64,000 bases of DNA from an uncultured Lachnobacterium sp. (GTDB lineage Bacteria; Bacillota; Clostridia; Lachnospirales; Lachnospiraceae), in NCBI GenBank assembly GCA_900543445.1, contig UQRC01000007.1, positions 20,778 to 84,777 on the forward strand, in the 5' to 3' direction. The notes below the pieces were generated by a model. That model was not told the DNA's origin. It searched no databases and was given only the letters and a program-made list of their open reading frames with translations. Position numbers and translations under genes: made by a program. Numbering within the stretch: the first letter of the stretch is position 1; each line of letters starts with the position of its first letter. Shown one piece after another: positions 43,680 to 53,341 of this stretch.

Positions 43680-46094
43680 ATGAATTTTGGATATTTTGAT
43701 GATGACAAGAAAGAATATGTAATTACCAGACCGGACACACCGGCGCCTTGGGCGAACTACTTAGGATCACCGGAGTACGGTGCTTTGATTTCAAATAATG
43801 CAGGAGGATACAGCTTTGCAAAATCCGGAGCCAACGGAAGAATCCTCCGTTATGTGTTCAATCAGTTTGACGAGCCGGGAAGATATATGTACATCAGAGA
43901 CAATGCATCGAAGGATTTCTGGTCTGCATCCTGGCAGCCGGTCGGCAAGGATTTAAGCGAATACAAGAGTGAGTGTCATCACGGTACGGCATACACAAAG
44001 ATGTATGCAGATTACAGTGGAATCCATTCGGAGGCATTGTATTATGTGCCACTGAATCAGACATACGAAGTATGGAACTTAAAAGTAACAAACACTTCTT
44101 CAACGGAGCGTGACCTTACGATCACCGGATATGCAGAGTTTACAAACAACAGTAACTATGAGCAGGATCAGGTCAATTTACAGTACTCACAGTTTATTAC
44201 CCGCACAGAATTTGAGGGCGACCGAATCCGCCACATTGTTCATGGAAATCTGGACTGGGTCAAGGAGGAAGAAGAAGAGGTTGATGACAAGCGCTCTACT
44301 TCACGCGTTTTTGCATTGGTCGGTGCAGCTGTTGACTCCTATTGCGGCGATAAGGAAGCCTTCCTCGGAAGATATCACGGATATAAGAATCCGGTCGGTG
44401 TGGAAACAGGAAAGCTTTCCGGAGAGATGTGCTACAACGAGAACGGATGCGGCGCTTTATCAACGGTTATGAAATTACAGCCGGGTGAGACAAAAGAGAT
44501 CGCTTTCATTGTAGGATTAAAGGAAAAGGCAGAGGCAGATGCAATTGTTGCGCGCTATACGGACGTGACAAAGCAGTGTGAGGATGAGCTTGAGGAACTG
44601 ATCGGATATTGGCACGGACAGCTTTCCCATTTCCAGGTACAGACGCCGAGCAAAGAGTTTGACTCGATGATCAACACATGGAATGCATACAACTGCTTTA
44701 TGACATTTATCTGGTCACGTGCAGCATCCTTCTTCTACTGCGGACTGCGCAACGGATACGGATACCGTGATACCGTTCAGGATATTCAGGGTGTGATCCA
44801 TCTTGCACCGGAGATGGCAGTAGAGAAGATCCGGTTCATGTTATCTGCACAGGTGGACAACGGCGGTGGACTTCCGCTTGTAAAATTCACACATAATGCA
44901 GGACATGAGGATACACCGGATGATGCTTCTTACGTGAAGGAGACGGGACATCCGGCATACCGTGCGGATGACGCATTATGGCTTTTCCCGACAGTATATA
45001 AGTATATTGCAGAGTCCGGAAATCTTGATTTCATTGACGAAGTGATTCCGTTTGCCAACAAGAATGAGGGAACGGTATACGAGCACTTAAAGCGTGCAAT
45101 TGACTTCTCGATGAAGCATCTGGGACCGCACAACCTGCCGGCAGGACTGTATGCAGACTGGAATGATTGTCTGCGTCTCGGCAAGGATGGAGAGTCAACC
45201 TTCGTTGCGTTGCAGTTCTATTATGCGATGTCGATCTTGAAGCTTTTTGCAACGCATAAGAAGGATGAGGAATATATCGCATTCCTCGATCTGGAGCAGG
45301 AGAAGTTAGGCAGGATCATCAACGATCTCTGCTGGAACGAAGATCGATTTATCCGTGGATTTACGGAGCAGGGAGAGGTCATCGGCAAGAGAACGGATCC
45401 GGAAGCAAATATGTGGCTGAATCCACAGAGCTGGTCGGTCATCAGTGGACTTGCCTCGCCGCAGCAGGCAGACGCTGCCATGAACAATGTGTACGAGAAA
45501 CTGAATACCGAATATGGGGCTATTCTTATGGATCCGCCATATCATACACATGCTTTTGATGGAGCACTCGCAGTCATCTACAATCCGGGTTCTAAGGAGA
45601 ATGCAGGAATCTTCTCCCAGACACAGGGATGGCTGATCCTTGCGGAAGCATTAATGGGACACGGCGACCGCGCATTCATGTACTTTACGGAGAATGCTCC
45701 GTCTGCACAGAATGACCGCGCAGAGATTCGCAAGCTGGAGCCATACTGCTACGGTCAGTTTACAGAGGGTAAGCACAGTCCGCATTTCGGACGTTCGCAT
45801 GTGCATTGGCTGACAGGTACAGCATCCACTGTTATGGTCGGATGTGTGGAAGGAATTCTCGGTATGCGTCCGGACTTCTACGGATTGCGCATTGCACCTT
45901 CTATTCCGAAGGATTGGGATAAGTTTACGGTGGAGAAAGATTTCCGTGGAAAACATCTCCATATTGAGGTGCTGAATCCGGATTACAAGGAGAGCGGCTA
46001 TACCAAGCTTGTTGTGAACGGAGAAGAGCTTGCAGACAATTATGTTCCTGTCGAGAAGATGACGGATCAGACAGATATCAAGCTTTATTTATAA
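43680..46094 (+). CDS. GH94 phosphorylase, cellobiose phosphorylase-like
   Basis: This 804-residue cytoplasmic GH94 enzyme belongs to the cellobiose/chitobiose phosphorylase branch. It opens MNFGYFDDDKKEYVITRPDT and PAPWANYLGSPEYG, then NNAGGYSFAKS. The catalytic acid is in GLYADWNDCLRLG (about residue 493). ENAGIFSQTQGWLILAEAL and HVHWLTGTAST lie in the phosphate-binding part of the barrel. Length fits both cellobiose and N,N'-diacetylchitobiose phosphorylases, and the sequence has features of each, so the exact substrate is open. The product would be glucose 1-phosphate (or the GlcNAc equivalent). An AGGAGGTT-like GGAGGT site precedes the ATG, and the gene is 18 bp before another GH94 gene. 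Confidence 0.8.
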   Translation: MNFGYFDDDKKEYVITRPDTPAPWANYLGSPEYGALISNNAGGYSFAKSGANGRILRYVFNQFDEPGRYMYIRDNASKDFWSASWQPVGKDLSEYKSECHHGTAYTKMYADYSGIHSEALYYVPLNQTYEVWNLKVTNTSSTERDLTITGYAEFTNNSNYEQDQVNLQYSQFITRTEFEGDRIRHIVHGNLDWVKEEEEEVDDKRSTSRVFALVGAAVDSYCGDKEAFLGRYHGYKNPVGVETGKLSGEMCYNENGCGALSTVMKLQPGETKEIAFIVGLKEKAEADAIVARYTDVTKQCEDELEELIGYWHGQLSHFQVQTPSKEFDSMINTWNAYNCFMTFIWSRAASFFYCGLRNGYGYRDTVQDIQGVIHLAPEMAVEKIRFMLSAQVDNGGGLPLVKFTHNAGHEDTPDDASYVKETGHPAYRADDALWLFPTVYKYIAESGNLDFIDEVIPFANKNEGTVYEHLKRAIDFSMKHLGPHNLPAGLYADWNDCLRLGKDGESTFVALQFYYAMSILKLFATHKKDEEYIAFLDLEQEKLGRIINDLCWNEDRFIRGFTEQGEVIGKRTDPEANMWLNPQSWSVISGLASPQQADAAMNNVYEKLNTEYGAILMDPPYHTHAFDGALAVIYNPGSKENAGIFSQTQGWLILAEALMGHGDRAFMYFTENAPSAQNDRAEIRKLEPYCYGQFTEGKHSPHFGRSHVHWLTGTASTVMVGCVEGILGMRPDFYGLRIAPSIPKDWDKFTVEKDFRGKHLHIEVLNPDYKESGYTKLVVNGEELADNYVPVEKMTDQTDIKLYL

Positions 46095-46112
46095 TAGCGT
46101 GAGGAGTTTCAA

Positions 46113-48809
46113 ATGAAGAACAGATTTCAGTTTACCGGCAAGAACGGTGAATTTCGCATAACACATTTAAAGCAGCAGCATGAATTCAATTTTCCGGTTG
46201 CGAACGAAGATGGAATCAAAAGCAGTGTGACGCAGAACTTCGGAGGAGACTGTAAATTAGACCAGAATCACTTCCTCTTAGAACCGGTAAGCATCGAGAA
46301 TCTCCATAACAACCGCAGCACCAGAAATATCTGGTGCACGGTGGATGGAGACAAAAGCTATTCGCTTACGGGGGCATCCGCACAGTGCGAGTATGAGCGT
46401 TTTCTAGGAAAAGAAGATGATGTTACACTGGATGCCGGATTTATGTGGCAGGAAGAAAAACGCATCATAAAGGAAGTGAAGCTCGAGGCAACGATCCGCC
46501 TTTTTGCACCGCTTGGATATGGCGCAGAGGTCATGCAGGTGAAGGTCGTAAATAGGGGAGAGGGTGCAAAGTCGGTACGCATCACTCCTGCGATTCCACT
46601 TTATGGAAGAAGTGCGGATAACATCAGAGATCACCGCCATGTGACTTCCCTGTTGCACCGGATCACCACTATGCCAAACGGTGTGTGTTGCAAACCGGTA
46701 CTCTCTTTCGATGAGAGAGGGCATCAGAAAAATAACATGACCTACTATGTGATCGGCAGTGATGAGAACGGAAATGATCCGGAAAGTTTCTTCCCGACCG
46801 CAGAATCTTTTATCGGCGAAAGTGGCACATTTATTGCGCCGGAGGCACTTGCAGAGAAGCAGAAGGGATGTAAGGCTGGCGAGAAAATCGACGGAAAAGA
46901 GGCGCTTGGAGCGATGTCTTTTGCAGAGGTTACTTTGGAACCGGGCGAAGCGAAGGAGTACATCATTGTAAGCGGAATGACCGAAGAAGTTTCCGAGATT
47001 ACAAGAACTGCTGAGGCGTTAAAAACAAAGGAACAAGCCGATCAGGCTTTTGAAGAAGCGAAGGAATACTGGAATCGTCTGGTCAACATCTCATTTGAAA
47101 CCGGAAATCCGAAGGAAGACAGTTATCTGAAATGGATCTGTTTCCAGCCGGTTCTTAGAAGAATTTACGGCTGCTCGTTCCTTCCGTATCACGATTATGG
47201 AAGAGGCGGCAGAGGATGGAGAGATCTCTGGCAGGATTGTTTATCCCTTCTGATCCTTGATCCGAAGGAAGTGCGTTCCATGATTCTAAACAGCTTTGCG
47301 GGTGTGCGTTTCGACGGAACAAATGCGACAATTATCGGCAGTCAGCCGGGAGAGTTTGTCGCAGACCGCAATAACATCACAAGAGTCTGGATGGATCACG
47401 CATTCTGGCCTTTTGTCACAACGAAGCTGTATATGAACCAGACTGGTGATGTAGAGATCTTAAAGGAAAAGGTGTCGTATTTCAAGGATCCTCAGGTGTG
47501 TCGTGGAAACAGGAAAGACGCTGAGTGGAATGCGGATTACGGAATGCGGCAGAAGGACGAAGATGGAAATGTATATGAGGGAACGGTCCTTGAACATCTT
47601 CTGCTTCAGAACCTGTGTGCATTCTATGAGGCGGGCGAGCATGGTGCGATACGTCTGCGCGGAGCAGACTGGAACGATGCTTTGGACATGGCGGATGCGC
47701 GTGGCGAAAGCGTGGCGTTCACCTGTGCTTACATCGGCAATCTGAGGGATCTTGCAGACACGCTGGAGACGTACAAAAACATATGTCACGAAAATGATAT
47801 CCTGCTGGCAAAAGAGATGGAAATCCTCTTTTCCCAGAAGATGGATACCTATGCTTCGAGTGAAAAGAGAAACGAGGTATTAAGCACATATGCGAATCAA
47901 TGTGTGCATAACATCAGCGGAGAACAGATTCGTGTGGATATCGATACACTTGTGGCGGATCTTCGTGAGAAAGCGGACTGGTATGCGCAGTTCATCCGAA
48001 ACCATGAGTGGGTTTCGGACGAAGAAGGCAGAGGCTGGTTCAACGGATATTACGATAATTCCGGCAGACAGGTGGAAGGCGTCATTGACGGAAACGTGCG
48101 CATGATGCTGACCGGTCAGGTATTTTCCATCATGGGAAATGTGGCGGATGATGCACAGGTAAAATTGATTACAGAGAGTGCAGATAAGTATCTGTATAAA
48201 AAGGATATCGGTGGATACCGCCTGAATACAGACTTTAAGGAAGAGAAGTTCGATCTTGGAAGAATGTTCGGATTTGCATACGGCGAGAAAGAGAATGGAG
48301 CGGTATTCTCTCATATGACCGTTATGTATGCGAACGCGTTGTATCAGAGAGGCTTTGTGCGGGAAGGCTATAAGGCGTTGTACACACTTCTCGGACAGGC
48401 GATGGATCTTGAAGTCAGCAGAATGTATCCGGGAATTCCGGAATACTTCGATGCACAGGGACGCGGAAAGTATCCGTATCTGACCGGTGCAGCCAGCTGG
48501 TATATGATGACGGTCGTTACACAGATCTACGGTTTCCGTGGCCTGTGGGGAGATCTCATGATCGAACCGAAGATCCTTTTGGAACAGTTTGATACGGAGG
48601 AAAATTTCTCCGCAGAGATTCCATACAGGGGACAGACGTTCTCCGTTGTATATCAGAATCCGGGACGTAAGGAGTACGGCAAATATCAGATCGGAGAGAT
48701 CTGGATCGACGGAACACTTTACAAAGAAGCGAATGCAAAAAGTGTGTGCATTCCGTTCCATGAGTTCGAGGAACAGAACACACACACCTTGCGGATCGTA
48801 TTAAAATAG
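46113..48809 (+). CDS. GH94 phosphorylase, laminaribiose phosphorylase-like (second copy)
   Basis: This 898-residue cytoplasmic enzyme is a close paralogue of the 911-residue protein at 4875. It shares [67 protein letters not shown] and the acid-bearing [12 protein letters not shown] (about residues 516-527). It likely cleaves laminaribiose or short beta-1,3-oligosaccharides with phosphate. The GTGAGGAG site and the 18-bp gap to the preceding GH94 gene indicate one operon. It ends 3 bp before the stop codon of the convergent AraC gene, with no visible terminator between them. Two copies may differ in chain-length preference. Confidence 0.85.
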   Translation: MKNRFQFTGKNGEFRITHLKQQHEFNFPVANEDGIKSSVTQNFGGDCKLDQNHFLLEPVSIENLHNNRSTRNIWCTVDGDKSYSLTGASAQCEYERFLGKEDDVTLDAGFMWQEEKRIIKEVKLEATIRLFAPLGYGAEVMQVKVVNRGEGAKSVRITPAIPLYGRSADNIRDHRHVTSLLHRITTMPNGVCCKPVLSFDERGHQKNNMTYYVIGSDENGNDPESFFPTAESFIGESGTFIAPEALAEKQKGCKAGEKIDGKEALGAMSFAEVTLEPGEAKEYIIVSGMTEEVSEITRTAEALKTKEQADQAFEEAKEYWNRLVNISFETGNPKEDSYLKWICFQPVLRRIYGCSFLPYHDYGRGGRGWRDLWQDCLSLLILDPKEVRSMILNSFAGVRFDGTNATIIGSQPGEFVADRNNITRVWMDHAFWPFVTTKLYMNQTGDVEILKEKVSYFKDPQVCRGNRKDAEWNADYGMRQKDEDGNVYEGTVLEHLLLQNLCAFYEAGEHGAIRLRGADWNDALDMADARGESVAFTCAYIGNLRDLADTLETYKNICHENDILLAKEMEILFSQKMDTYASSEKRNEVLSTYANQCVHNISGEQIRVDIDTLVADLREKADWYAQFIRNHEWVSDEEGRGWFNGYYDNSGRQVEGVIDGNVRMMLTGQVFSIMGNVADDAQVKLITESADKYLYKKDIGGYRLNTDFKEEKFDLGRMFGFAYGEKENGAVFSHMTVMYANALYQRGFVREGYKALYTLLGQAMDLEVSRMYPGIPEYFDAQGRGKYPYLTGAASWYMMTVVTQIYGFRGLWGDLMIEPKILLEQFDTEENFSAEIPYRGQTFSVVYQNPGRKEYGKYQIGEIWIDGTLYKEANAKSVCIPFHEFEEQNTHTLRIVLK

Positions 48810-48812
48810 TGA

Positions 48813-49550
48813 CTACCACGTACTCTTGTATTTGGAACTGCGGTATTGCTTGGGTGTCATACCAATGTAATGCTCAAAAGTCTGGATGAAATGACTCTGG
48901 GACGAGAACGAGAGGTAGTTTGCAATCTCAACATAAGTGAAATCGGAAAAGCGCAGAAGATTCTGTGCTTTTTCGATTTTTTTTTCGCGGATATAATCGC
49001 TGATCGATACACCGAGATTCTGTTTGAAAAGGCGTGACAGATAGCTTGTGGACAGCGATGTATATTCGGCGAGTTCCTCGACGGTGATGCGCGAACTGAT
49101 ATGTGCATAGATGTAATCGATGCACTGCGCGATCGGTTTGGACAAGGCTGCGTTCTTCTGCAAAAGGCGCATTTTACCGGTGAAATCGAGCGCCATCACA
49201 TCATGGAGTTCTGAGATCTCTTTTATCGATGTACACGAATCCATATGCAGTATATAGAAGTCGCTGAGGCGGTAAGCCTGCTCCGTCTCCATCCCCCCGT
49301 CGATGCAGTAGCGGGTGACCAAAGCGACCGTAATAACAAAATGATATTTTAAATTGGTCAGGGAATTCTTCGACAGGATTCCCATGCCTTCCGGATTTGA
49401 GAAGGCTTCTTCCTGACAGTTCTTCTGTACGAATTCGATATTCCCGTCTTTTACCGCTTCAAAAAATGAATATTCTTCCGATAGTGAGCGGTGTTTTATG
49501 TCGGAATCACTGTTTTCCAATTCCTTTTTATACCATTGCGATTCTAGCAT
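48813..49550 (-). CDS. AraC-family regulator
   Basis: This 245-residue regulator has an N-terminal sensor part of unknown ligand (about residues 1-140) and a C-terminal AraC domain (about 150-245). That domain reads ITVEELAEYTSLSTSYLSRL and FKQNLGVSISDYIREKKIEK, then SFSSQSHFIQTFEHYIGMTP. The start at 49550 (MLESQWYKKELEN) follows GGAGG at 7 bases; an upstream ATG at 49592 is rejected. It lies between the GH94 pair and the second transporter operon, diverging from the latter, so control of both is likely. Its upstream region (49587-49705) is highly structured. Confidence 0.85.
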   Translation of the reverse strand: MLESQWYKKELENSDSDIKHRSLSEEYSFFEAVKDGNIEFVQKNCQEEAFSNPEGMGILSKNSLTNLKYHFVITVALVTRYCIDGGMETEQAYRLSDFYILHMDSCTSIKEISELHDVMALDFTGKMRLLQKNAALSKPIAQCIDYIYAHISSRITVEELAEYTSLSTSYLSRLFKQNLGVSISDYIREKKIEKAQNLLRFSDFTYVEIANYLSFSSQSHFIQTFEHYIGMTPKQYRSSKYKSTW

Positions 49551-49586
49551 GCGATATCCTCCGTGTGATGTGTGTAAAAACGGCTC

Positions 49587-49705
49587 AGGCAAAAGTCAGA
49601 AAAACCTACGGTTTTCCTGACTCGCGGGCGCGTTCTCATACAATGTGAGCATCTGTTGTATGCCAAGCATCCACATATGCTCGCCTTGTATGCTCACTTT
49701 TGCCT
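49587..49705. other. Structured intergenic region between AraC and transporter genes
   Basis: AGGCAAAAGT (49587-49596) pairs with ACTTTTGCCT (49696-49705). Inside are AGTCAGAAAAACC/GGTTTTCCTGACT (49594-49622) and GTGAGCAT (49645-49652)/ATGCTCAC (49690-49697). This gives a multi-branched fold, in the leader of the AraC gene on the minus strand or upstream of a TATAAT (49775-49780) on the plus strand. No gene is present in 49551-49821. Confidence 0.6.
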
Positions 49706-49821
49706 TCGCGAACATTATGTCATGATTTTGATATATTTGCAAGAAATATTGTATTCGGAGGGGAACAAAATCCCTATAATGGAACCATGCTGATGAAGCA
49801 AAATATAAGGAGGAAAATACT

Positions 49822-51228
49822 ATGAAAAAGAAAATTGTAAGCACATTATTGTGCGCAACCATGCTGGCAGGAATGCTCGCAGGATGCGGGGGCAAGACAA
49901 CGGATTCCACAACCGGTGACACAACATCAAGTGCAGATCCTGTCACAGAGGCAGCTGAGCAGGCCGCAGACGAAGGAAAAGTTCTTAACATCTATTGTTG
50001 GAACGAGGAGTTCAAGAGCCGTATCACAGCTCATTATCCAGATTATCAGGAAGTAGATGCTACACATGGTAAGATCGGTGATGTAGATGTTGTTTGGAAT
50101 ATCACACCAAACGATGACAATGCATACCAGAACAACCTGGATCAGACATTACTGAATCAGGAGAGCGCAGCAGCAGATGACAAGATCGACATTTTCCTTG
50201 TTGAGGCTGATTACGCTTTGAAGTATGTCGATACTGATTACACACTGCCTATCTCAGATCTCGGAATTACAGATTCAGATCTTTCTAAGCAGTATCAGTA
50301 CACAAAGGATATCGTAACCGATTCCAACGGAACATTAAAAGGTGTTTCATGGCAGGGCTGCCCGGGTGTTCTCTTCTACAACAGAGACGCAGCTAAGGAA
50401 GTTCTCGGAACAGATGATCCAGCAGAAGTACAGAAGTACGTAAGCGATTGGGATACATTCAACGAGACAGCTAAGAAGATGAAAGATGCTGGATACCAGA
50501 TGACATCTTCTGCAAACGATACATACCGTGTATACTCTAACAACGTAACTTCTAAGTGGGTAACAGATGGCAAGATCAACATCGATGACAACATTATGAA
50601 GTGGGTTGATGACTCTAAGGCACTTGTTGATGCTGGTGAGACAGGAACACATGATCTGTGGTCAGATGACTGGTCAAAGGGATTCTATCCGGAAGGAAAG
50701 GTATTCTGCTACTTTGGACCAGCTTGGTTAGTAAACTTCTCAATGGCTGCTGATACAGAAGGATCTATCGGATACAACGGTGGCTGGGGTGCAGCTGAAG
50801 GACCTCAGGGCTTCTATTGGGGCGGTACTTGGATCTGTGCAGCTAACGGAACAGATAACAAGGGCTTAATCAAGGATATCATCCTTAAGATGACAACAGA
50901 TGACGACATCATGAAGGATATCGTTGTTGATGATGATGATTTCGTAAACAACAGCACTGTAATGAACGGACTTGCAGATGGAACTATCATGGGCAAGGAT
51001 AACAAGCCTTATGAGAGCAAGATTCTTGGTGGACAGAACCCACTTGAGATGTACTGTGCAGGTGTAGCAGATCTCGACTTAAGCAACATTTGTGCTTATG
51101 ATCAGGGATGTAACGAAGAGTTCCAGAACGCTATGAAGAACTACTTCGAAGGCAAGGCTACAAAGGATCAGGCACTTGATCTCTTCTACAAGGCCGTTGC
51201 TGAGAAGTATCCGGAATTAACATACTAA
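49822..51228 (+). CDS. CUT1 ABC transporter sugar-binding lipoprotein (second system)
   Basis: This 468-residue lipoprotein has signal MKKKIVSTLLCATMLAGMLA and lipidated Cys 22 (LAGCGG), then a Thr/Ser-rich linker. The mature domain starts GKVLNIYCWNEEFKSRITAH and includes DDKIDIFLVEADYALKYVDT and GFYWGGTWICAANGT. It would bind an oligosaccharide for the two permeases downstream; the nearby laminarinase suggests a beta-glucan fragment. Codon use is strongly biased, a sign of high expression. A hairpin at 51285-51318 separates it from the permeases. A strong AAGGAGG site precedes the ATG. Confidence 0.9.
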   Translation: MKKKIVSTLLCATMLAGMLAGCGGKTTDSTTGDTTSSADPVTEAAEQAADEGKVLNIYCWNEEFKSRITAHYPDYQEVDATHGKIGDVDVVWNITPNDDNAYQNNLDQTLLNQESAAADDKIDIFLVEADYALKYVDTDYTLPISDLGITDSDLSKQYQYTKDIVTDSNGTLKGVSWQGCPGVLFYNRDAAKEVLGTDDPAEVQKYVSDWDTFNETAKKMKDAGYQMTSSANDTYRVYSNNVTSKWVTDGKINIDDNIMKWVDDSKALVDAGETGTHDLWSDDWSKGFYPEGKVFCYFGPAWLVNFSMAADTEGSIGYNGGWGAAEGPQGFYWGGTWICAANGTDNKGLIKDIILKMTTDDDIMKDIVVDDDDFVNNSTVMNGLADGTIMGKDNKPYESKILGGQNPLEMYCAGVADLDLSNICAYDQGCNEEFQNAMKNYFEGKATKDQALDLFYKAVAEKYPELTY

Positions 51229-51284
51229 TCACGTACGAAAAAAGTATCTGCCTGAGGATTTCGTATTGGCGAAAAGGCAAAACA

Positions 51285-51318
51285 GACCGTGCCCATCTTG
51301 CCGAGAGTGGGCACGGTC
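51285..51318 (+). terminator. Hairpin between receptor and permease genes, possible attenuator
   Basis: GACCGTGCCCA (51285-51295) pairs perfectly with TGGGCACGGTC (51308-51318), followed by AATAAAAT rather than a T run. It may set the receptor-to-permease ratio by partial termination or 3'-end protection. Confidence 0.6.
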
Positions 51319-51391
51319 AATAAAATAAACGATTTCTTGTGAATGATAAGAGGATAACAAATACAGACCATGCCAGTTGGGAGGTAAGTTT

Positions 51392-52309
51392 ATGAAGAAG
51401 AGTAGCGGAGGAAAAGCAGTCAGATACAACAAATGGGGCTACATATTTTTAATCCCGTTCATCGTTGTATTTGTTATATTTCAGCTGGTACCATTGGTAA
51501 ATACCATTTATAACAGTTTTTTCGAAAATTATATGTCAGGTCTGACACAGATCGGACCGACATTTGTTGGATTAGATAATTATAAGGCGTTGTTCAGCAG
51601 CGGAGATGTGTGGGTATATTTCAAGAACACAATGGTTCTCTGGATCATGTGTTTCATCCCACAGATTTTCTTCTCATTGCTGCTGGGAGCATGGTTTTCC
51701 GATGTACAGCTTCGGTTAAAAGGCGCCAGATTCTTTAAGACAGTCATCTATCTGCCGAATCTGATCATGGCATCCGCCTTTTCCATGTTGTTCTTTACAC
51801 TGTTTTCAGACGGAGGACCAATCAACTCACTGCTGATGCAGATCGGATTCATCTCCGAACCTTATAAGTTTTTGTCACATGCCGGAAGTACAAGAGGTCT
51901 TATCGCTTTAATGAACTGCCTGATGTGGTTCGGAAATACGACGATCCTTCTGATGGCCGGTATGATGGGAATTGATACCTCATTATTTGAAGCAGCAGAA
52001 GTGGATGGCGCCACTTCAACACAGGTGTTCTTCAAAATTACACTTCCGCTGCTTCGCCCTATCTTAGTATATGTAATCATTACGTCACTGATCGGTGGCC
52101 TTCAGCTTTTCGATGTGCCACAGATCTTAACAAACGGAACCGGAGATCCGATGCGTTCTACCATGACACTGATCATGTACCTGAACAAGCATCTGTACAG
52201 TAAGAACTACGGTATGGCCGGTGCGTTGTCTGTCGTATTGTTTATCATTACGACGATCCTGAGCCTGGTTGTATTTAAGGTGTCAGGCAATGACAAGAGA
52301 AAGGGGTAA
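51392..52309 (+). CDS. CUT1 ABC transporter permease, MalF type (second system)
   Basis: This 305-residue membrane protein has its first helix at about residues 14-38 (WGYIFLIPFIVVFVIFQLVP) and the EAA loop EAAEVDGATSTQVFFKITLP (about 200-220). It is clearly related to the permease at 14542. The start at 51392 follows GGGAGGTAAGTTT; an in-frame TTG at 51377 is rejected. It is 6 bp from the partner permease gene. No ATPase gene is nearby. Confidence 0.92.
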   Translation: MKKSSGGKAVRYNKWGYIFLIPFIVVFVIFQLVPLVNTIYNSFFENYMSGLTQIGPTFVGLDNYKALFSSGDVWVYFKNTMVLWIMCFIPQIFFSLLLGAWFSDVQLRLKGARFFKTVIYLPNLIMASAFSMLFFTLFSDGGPINSLLMQIGFISEPYKFLSHAGSTRGLIALMNCLMWFGNTTILLMAGMMGIDTSLFEAAEVDGATSTQVFFKITLPLLRPILVYVIITSLIGGLQLFDVPQILTNGTGDPMRSTMTLIMYLNKHLYSKNYGMAGALSVVLFIITTILSLVVFKVSGNDKRKG

Positions 52310-52315
52310 TGAGTG

Positions 52316-53179
52316 ATGGCTAAGTTAGATAAAGATACCAAAAAAGGCATGGGTCTTCACGCCCGCAGAGTTCTCGCATACATTGTGCTGATTATTATTT
52401 CATTCTTCTGTCTGTTCTGGTTCTATGTCATGTTCATTAATGCAACCAGATCAAAGGGTGAGTTAAAAGCAGGATTTACGGCTGTCCCGAGTCATTTTCT
52501 TCTGACGAACTGGAACAACCTTGTGCACGGAACACTTCCAATCTGGTCCGGTATGATCAACAGTCTGATCATTTCCGGCTGCGCGGCAGTGCTTTGTACC
52601 TATTTTTCAACGATGACAGCGTATGCAATCCATGCATATGAGTTCAAACTAAAGAAATATATTTATCCGTTCATCCTGATGATCATGATGATTCCGACAC
52701 AGGTGACTGCACTTGGATTTATCAAGCTCGTCAATGGAATGAATCTGATGGACAGCTTTATTCCGCTGATTGTTCCATCCATCGCATCTCCGGTCGTATT
52801 CTTCTATATGAAACAGTACATGGAGAGCGCGTTACCGATGTCACTGATCGAGGCGGCGCGTATCGATGGTGCGGGTGAGTTTTACACCTTCAACCGCATC
52901 GTTATGCCACTGATGAAGCCGGCAATCGCCGTACAGGCAATCTTCACATTTGTAAGCAACTGGAATAATTACTTTACTCCGGCGCTGATCTTACATGATG
53001 ACAAGAAAAAGACACTTCCGATCCTGATCGCGCAGCTGCGTGCTGCGGACTGGCTGAAGTTCGATATGGGACAGGTGTATGTGATGATCACATTCTCCAT
53101 CCTGCCTGTAATTGTTGTTTACCTGATTCTTTCCAAACATATTGTACAGGGTATCGCCTTGGGCAGTGTGAAAGGATAA
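52316..53179 (+). CDS. CUT1 ABC transporter permease, MalG type (second system)
   Basis: This 287-residue membrane protein pairs with the preceding permease. The first helix is at about residues 20-40 (LAYIVLIIISFFCLFWFYVM), followed by the FINATRSKGELKAGF segment. The EAA loop is EAARIDGAGEFYTFNRIVMP (about 180-199). The ATG at 52316 follows AAAGGGGT; a GTG one codon earlier is possible. A long-range stem (53202-53299) follows before the laminarinase gene. Confidence 0.92.
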   Translation: MAKLDKDTKKGMGLHARRVLAYIVLIIISFFCLFWFYVMFINATRSKGELKAGFTAVPSHFLLTNWNNLVHGTLPIWSGMINSLIISGCAAVLCTYFSTMTAYAIHAYEFKLKKYIYPFILMIMMIPTQVTALGFIKLVNGMNLMDSFIPLIVPSIASPVVFFYMKQYMESALPMSLIEAARIDGAGEFYTFNRIVMPLMKPAIAVQAIFTFVSNWNNYFTPALILHDDKKKTLPILIAQLRAADWLKFDMGQVYVMITFSILPVIVVYLILSKHIVQGIALGSVKG

Positions 53180-53201
53180 TAAAACAACTACATAAGAAAT
53201 T

Positions 53202-53299
53202 CGCCTGCATATACGCAAAACTCTTTGTAATATTTTTTAAATTACTTCCCTAAAAAGTTCAATGCATTCAACAACATATTTTTTGCGGATATGCAGGCG
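53202..53299 (+). other. Long-range stem between permease and laminarinase genes
   Basis: CGCCTGCATATACGCAAAA (53202-53220) pairs with TTTTGCGGATATGCAGGCG (53281-53299), 18 of 19 positions, enclosing a 60-base AT-rich loop. It has no T tail. It could be an mRNA processing or stability structure, or a regulatory leader for the GH16 gene. Confidence 0.6.
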
Positions 53300-53341
53300 G
53301 TTTCAAATAAACAGAAAAAAAATTAAGAAGGAGAAGTTTTT

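Noticed and set aside
49775..49780. TATAAT upstream of the second receptor gene as a full promoter
   Set aside because: No acceptable -35 box at 16-18 bases; mentioned only with the structured region.
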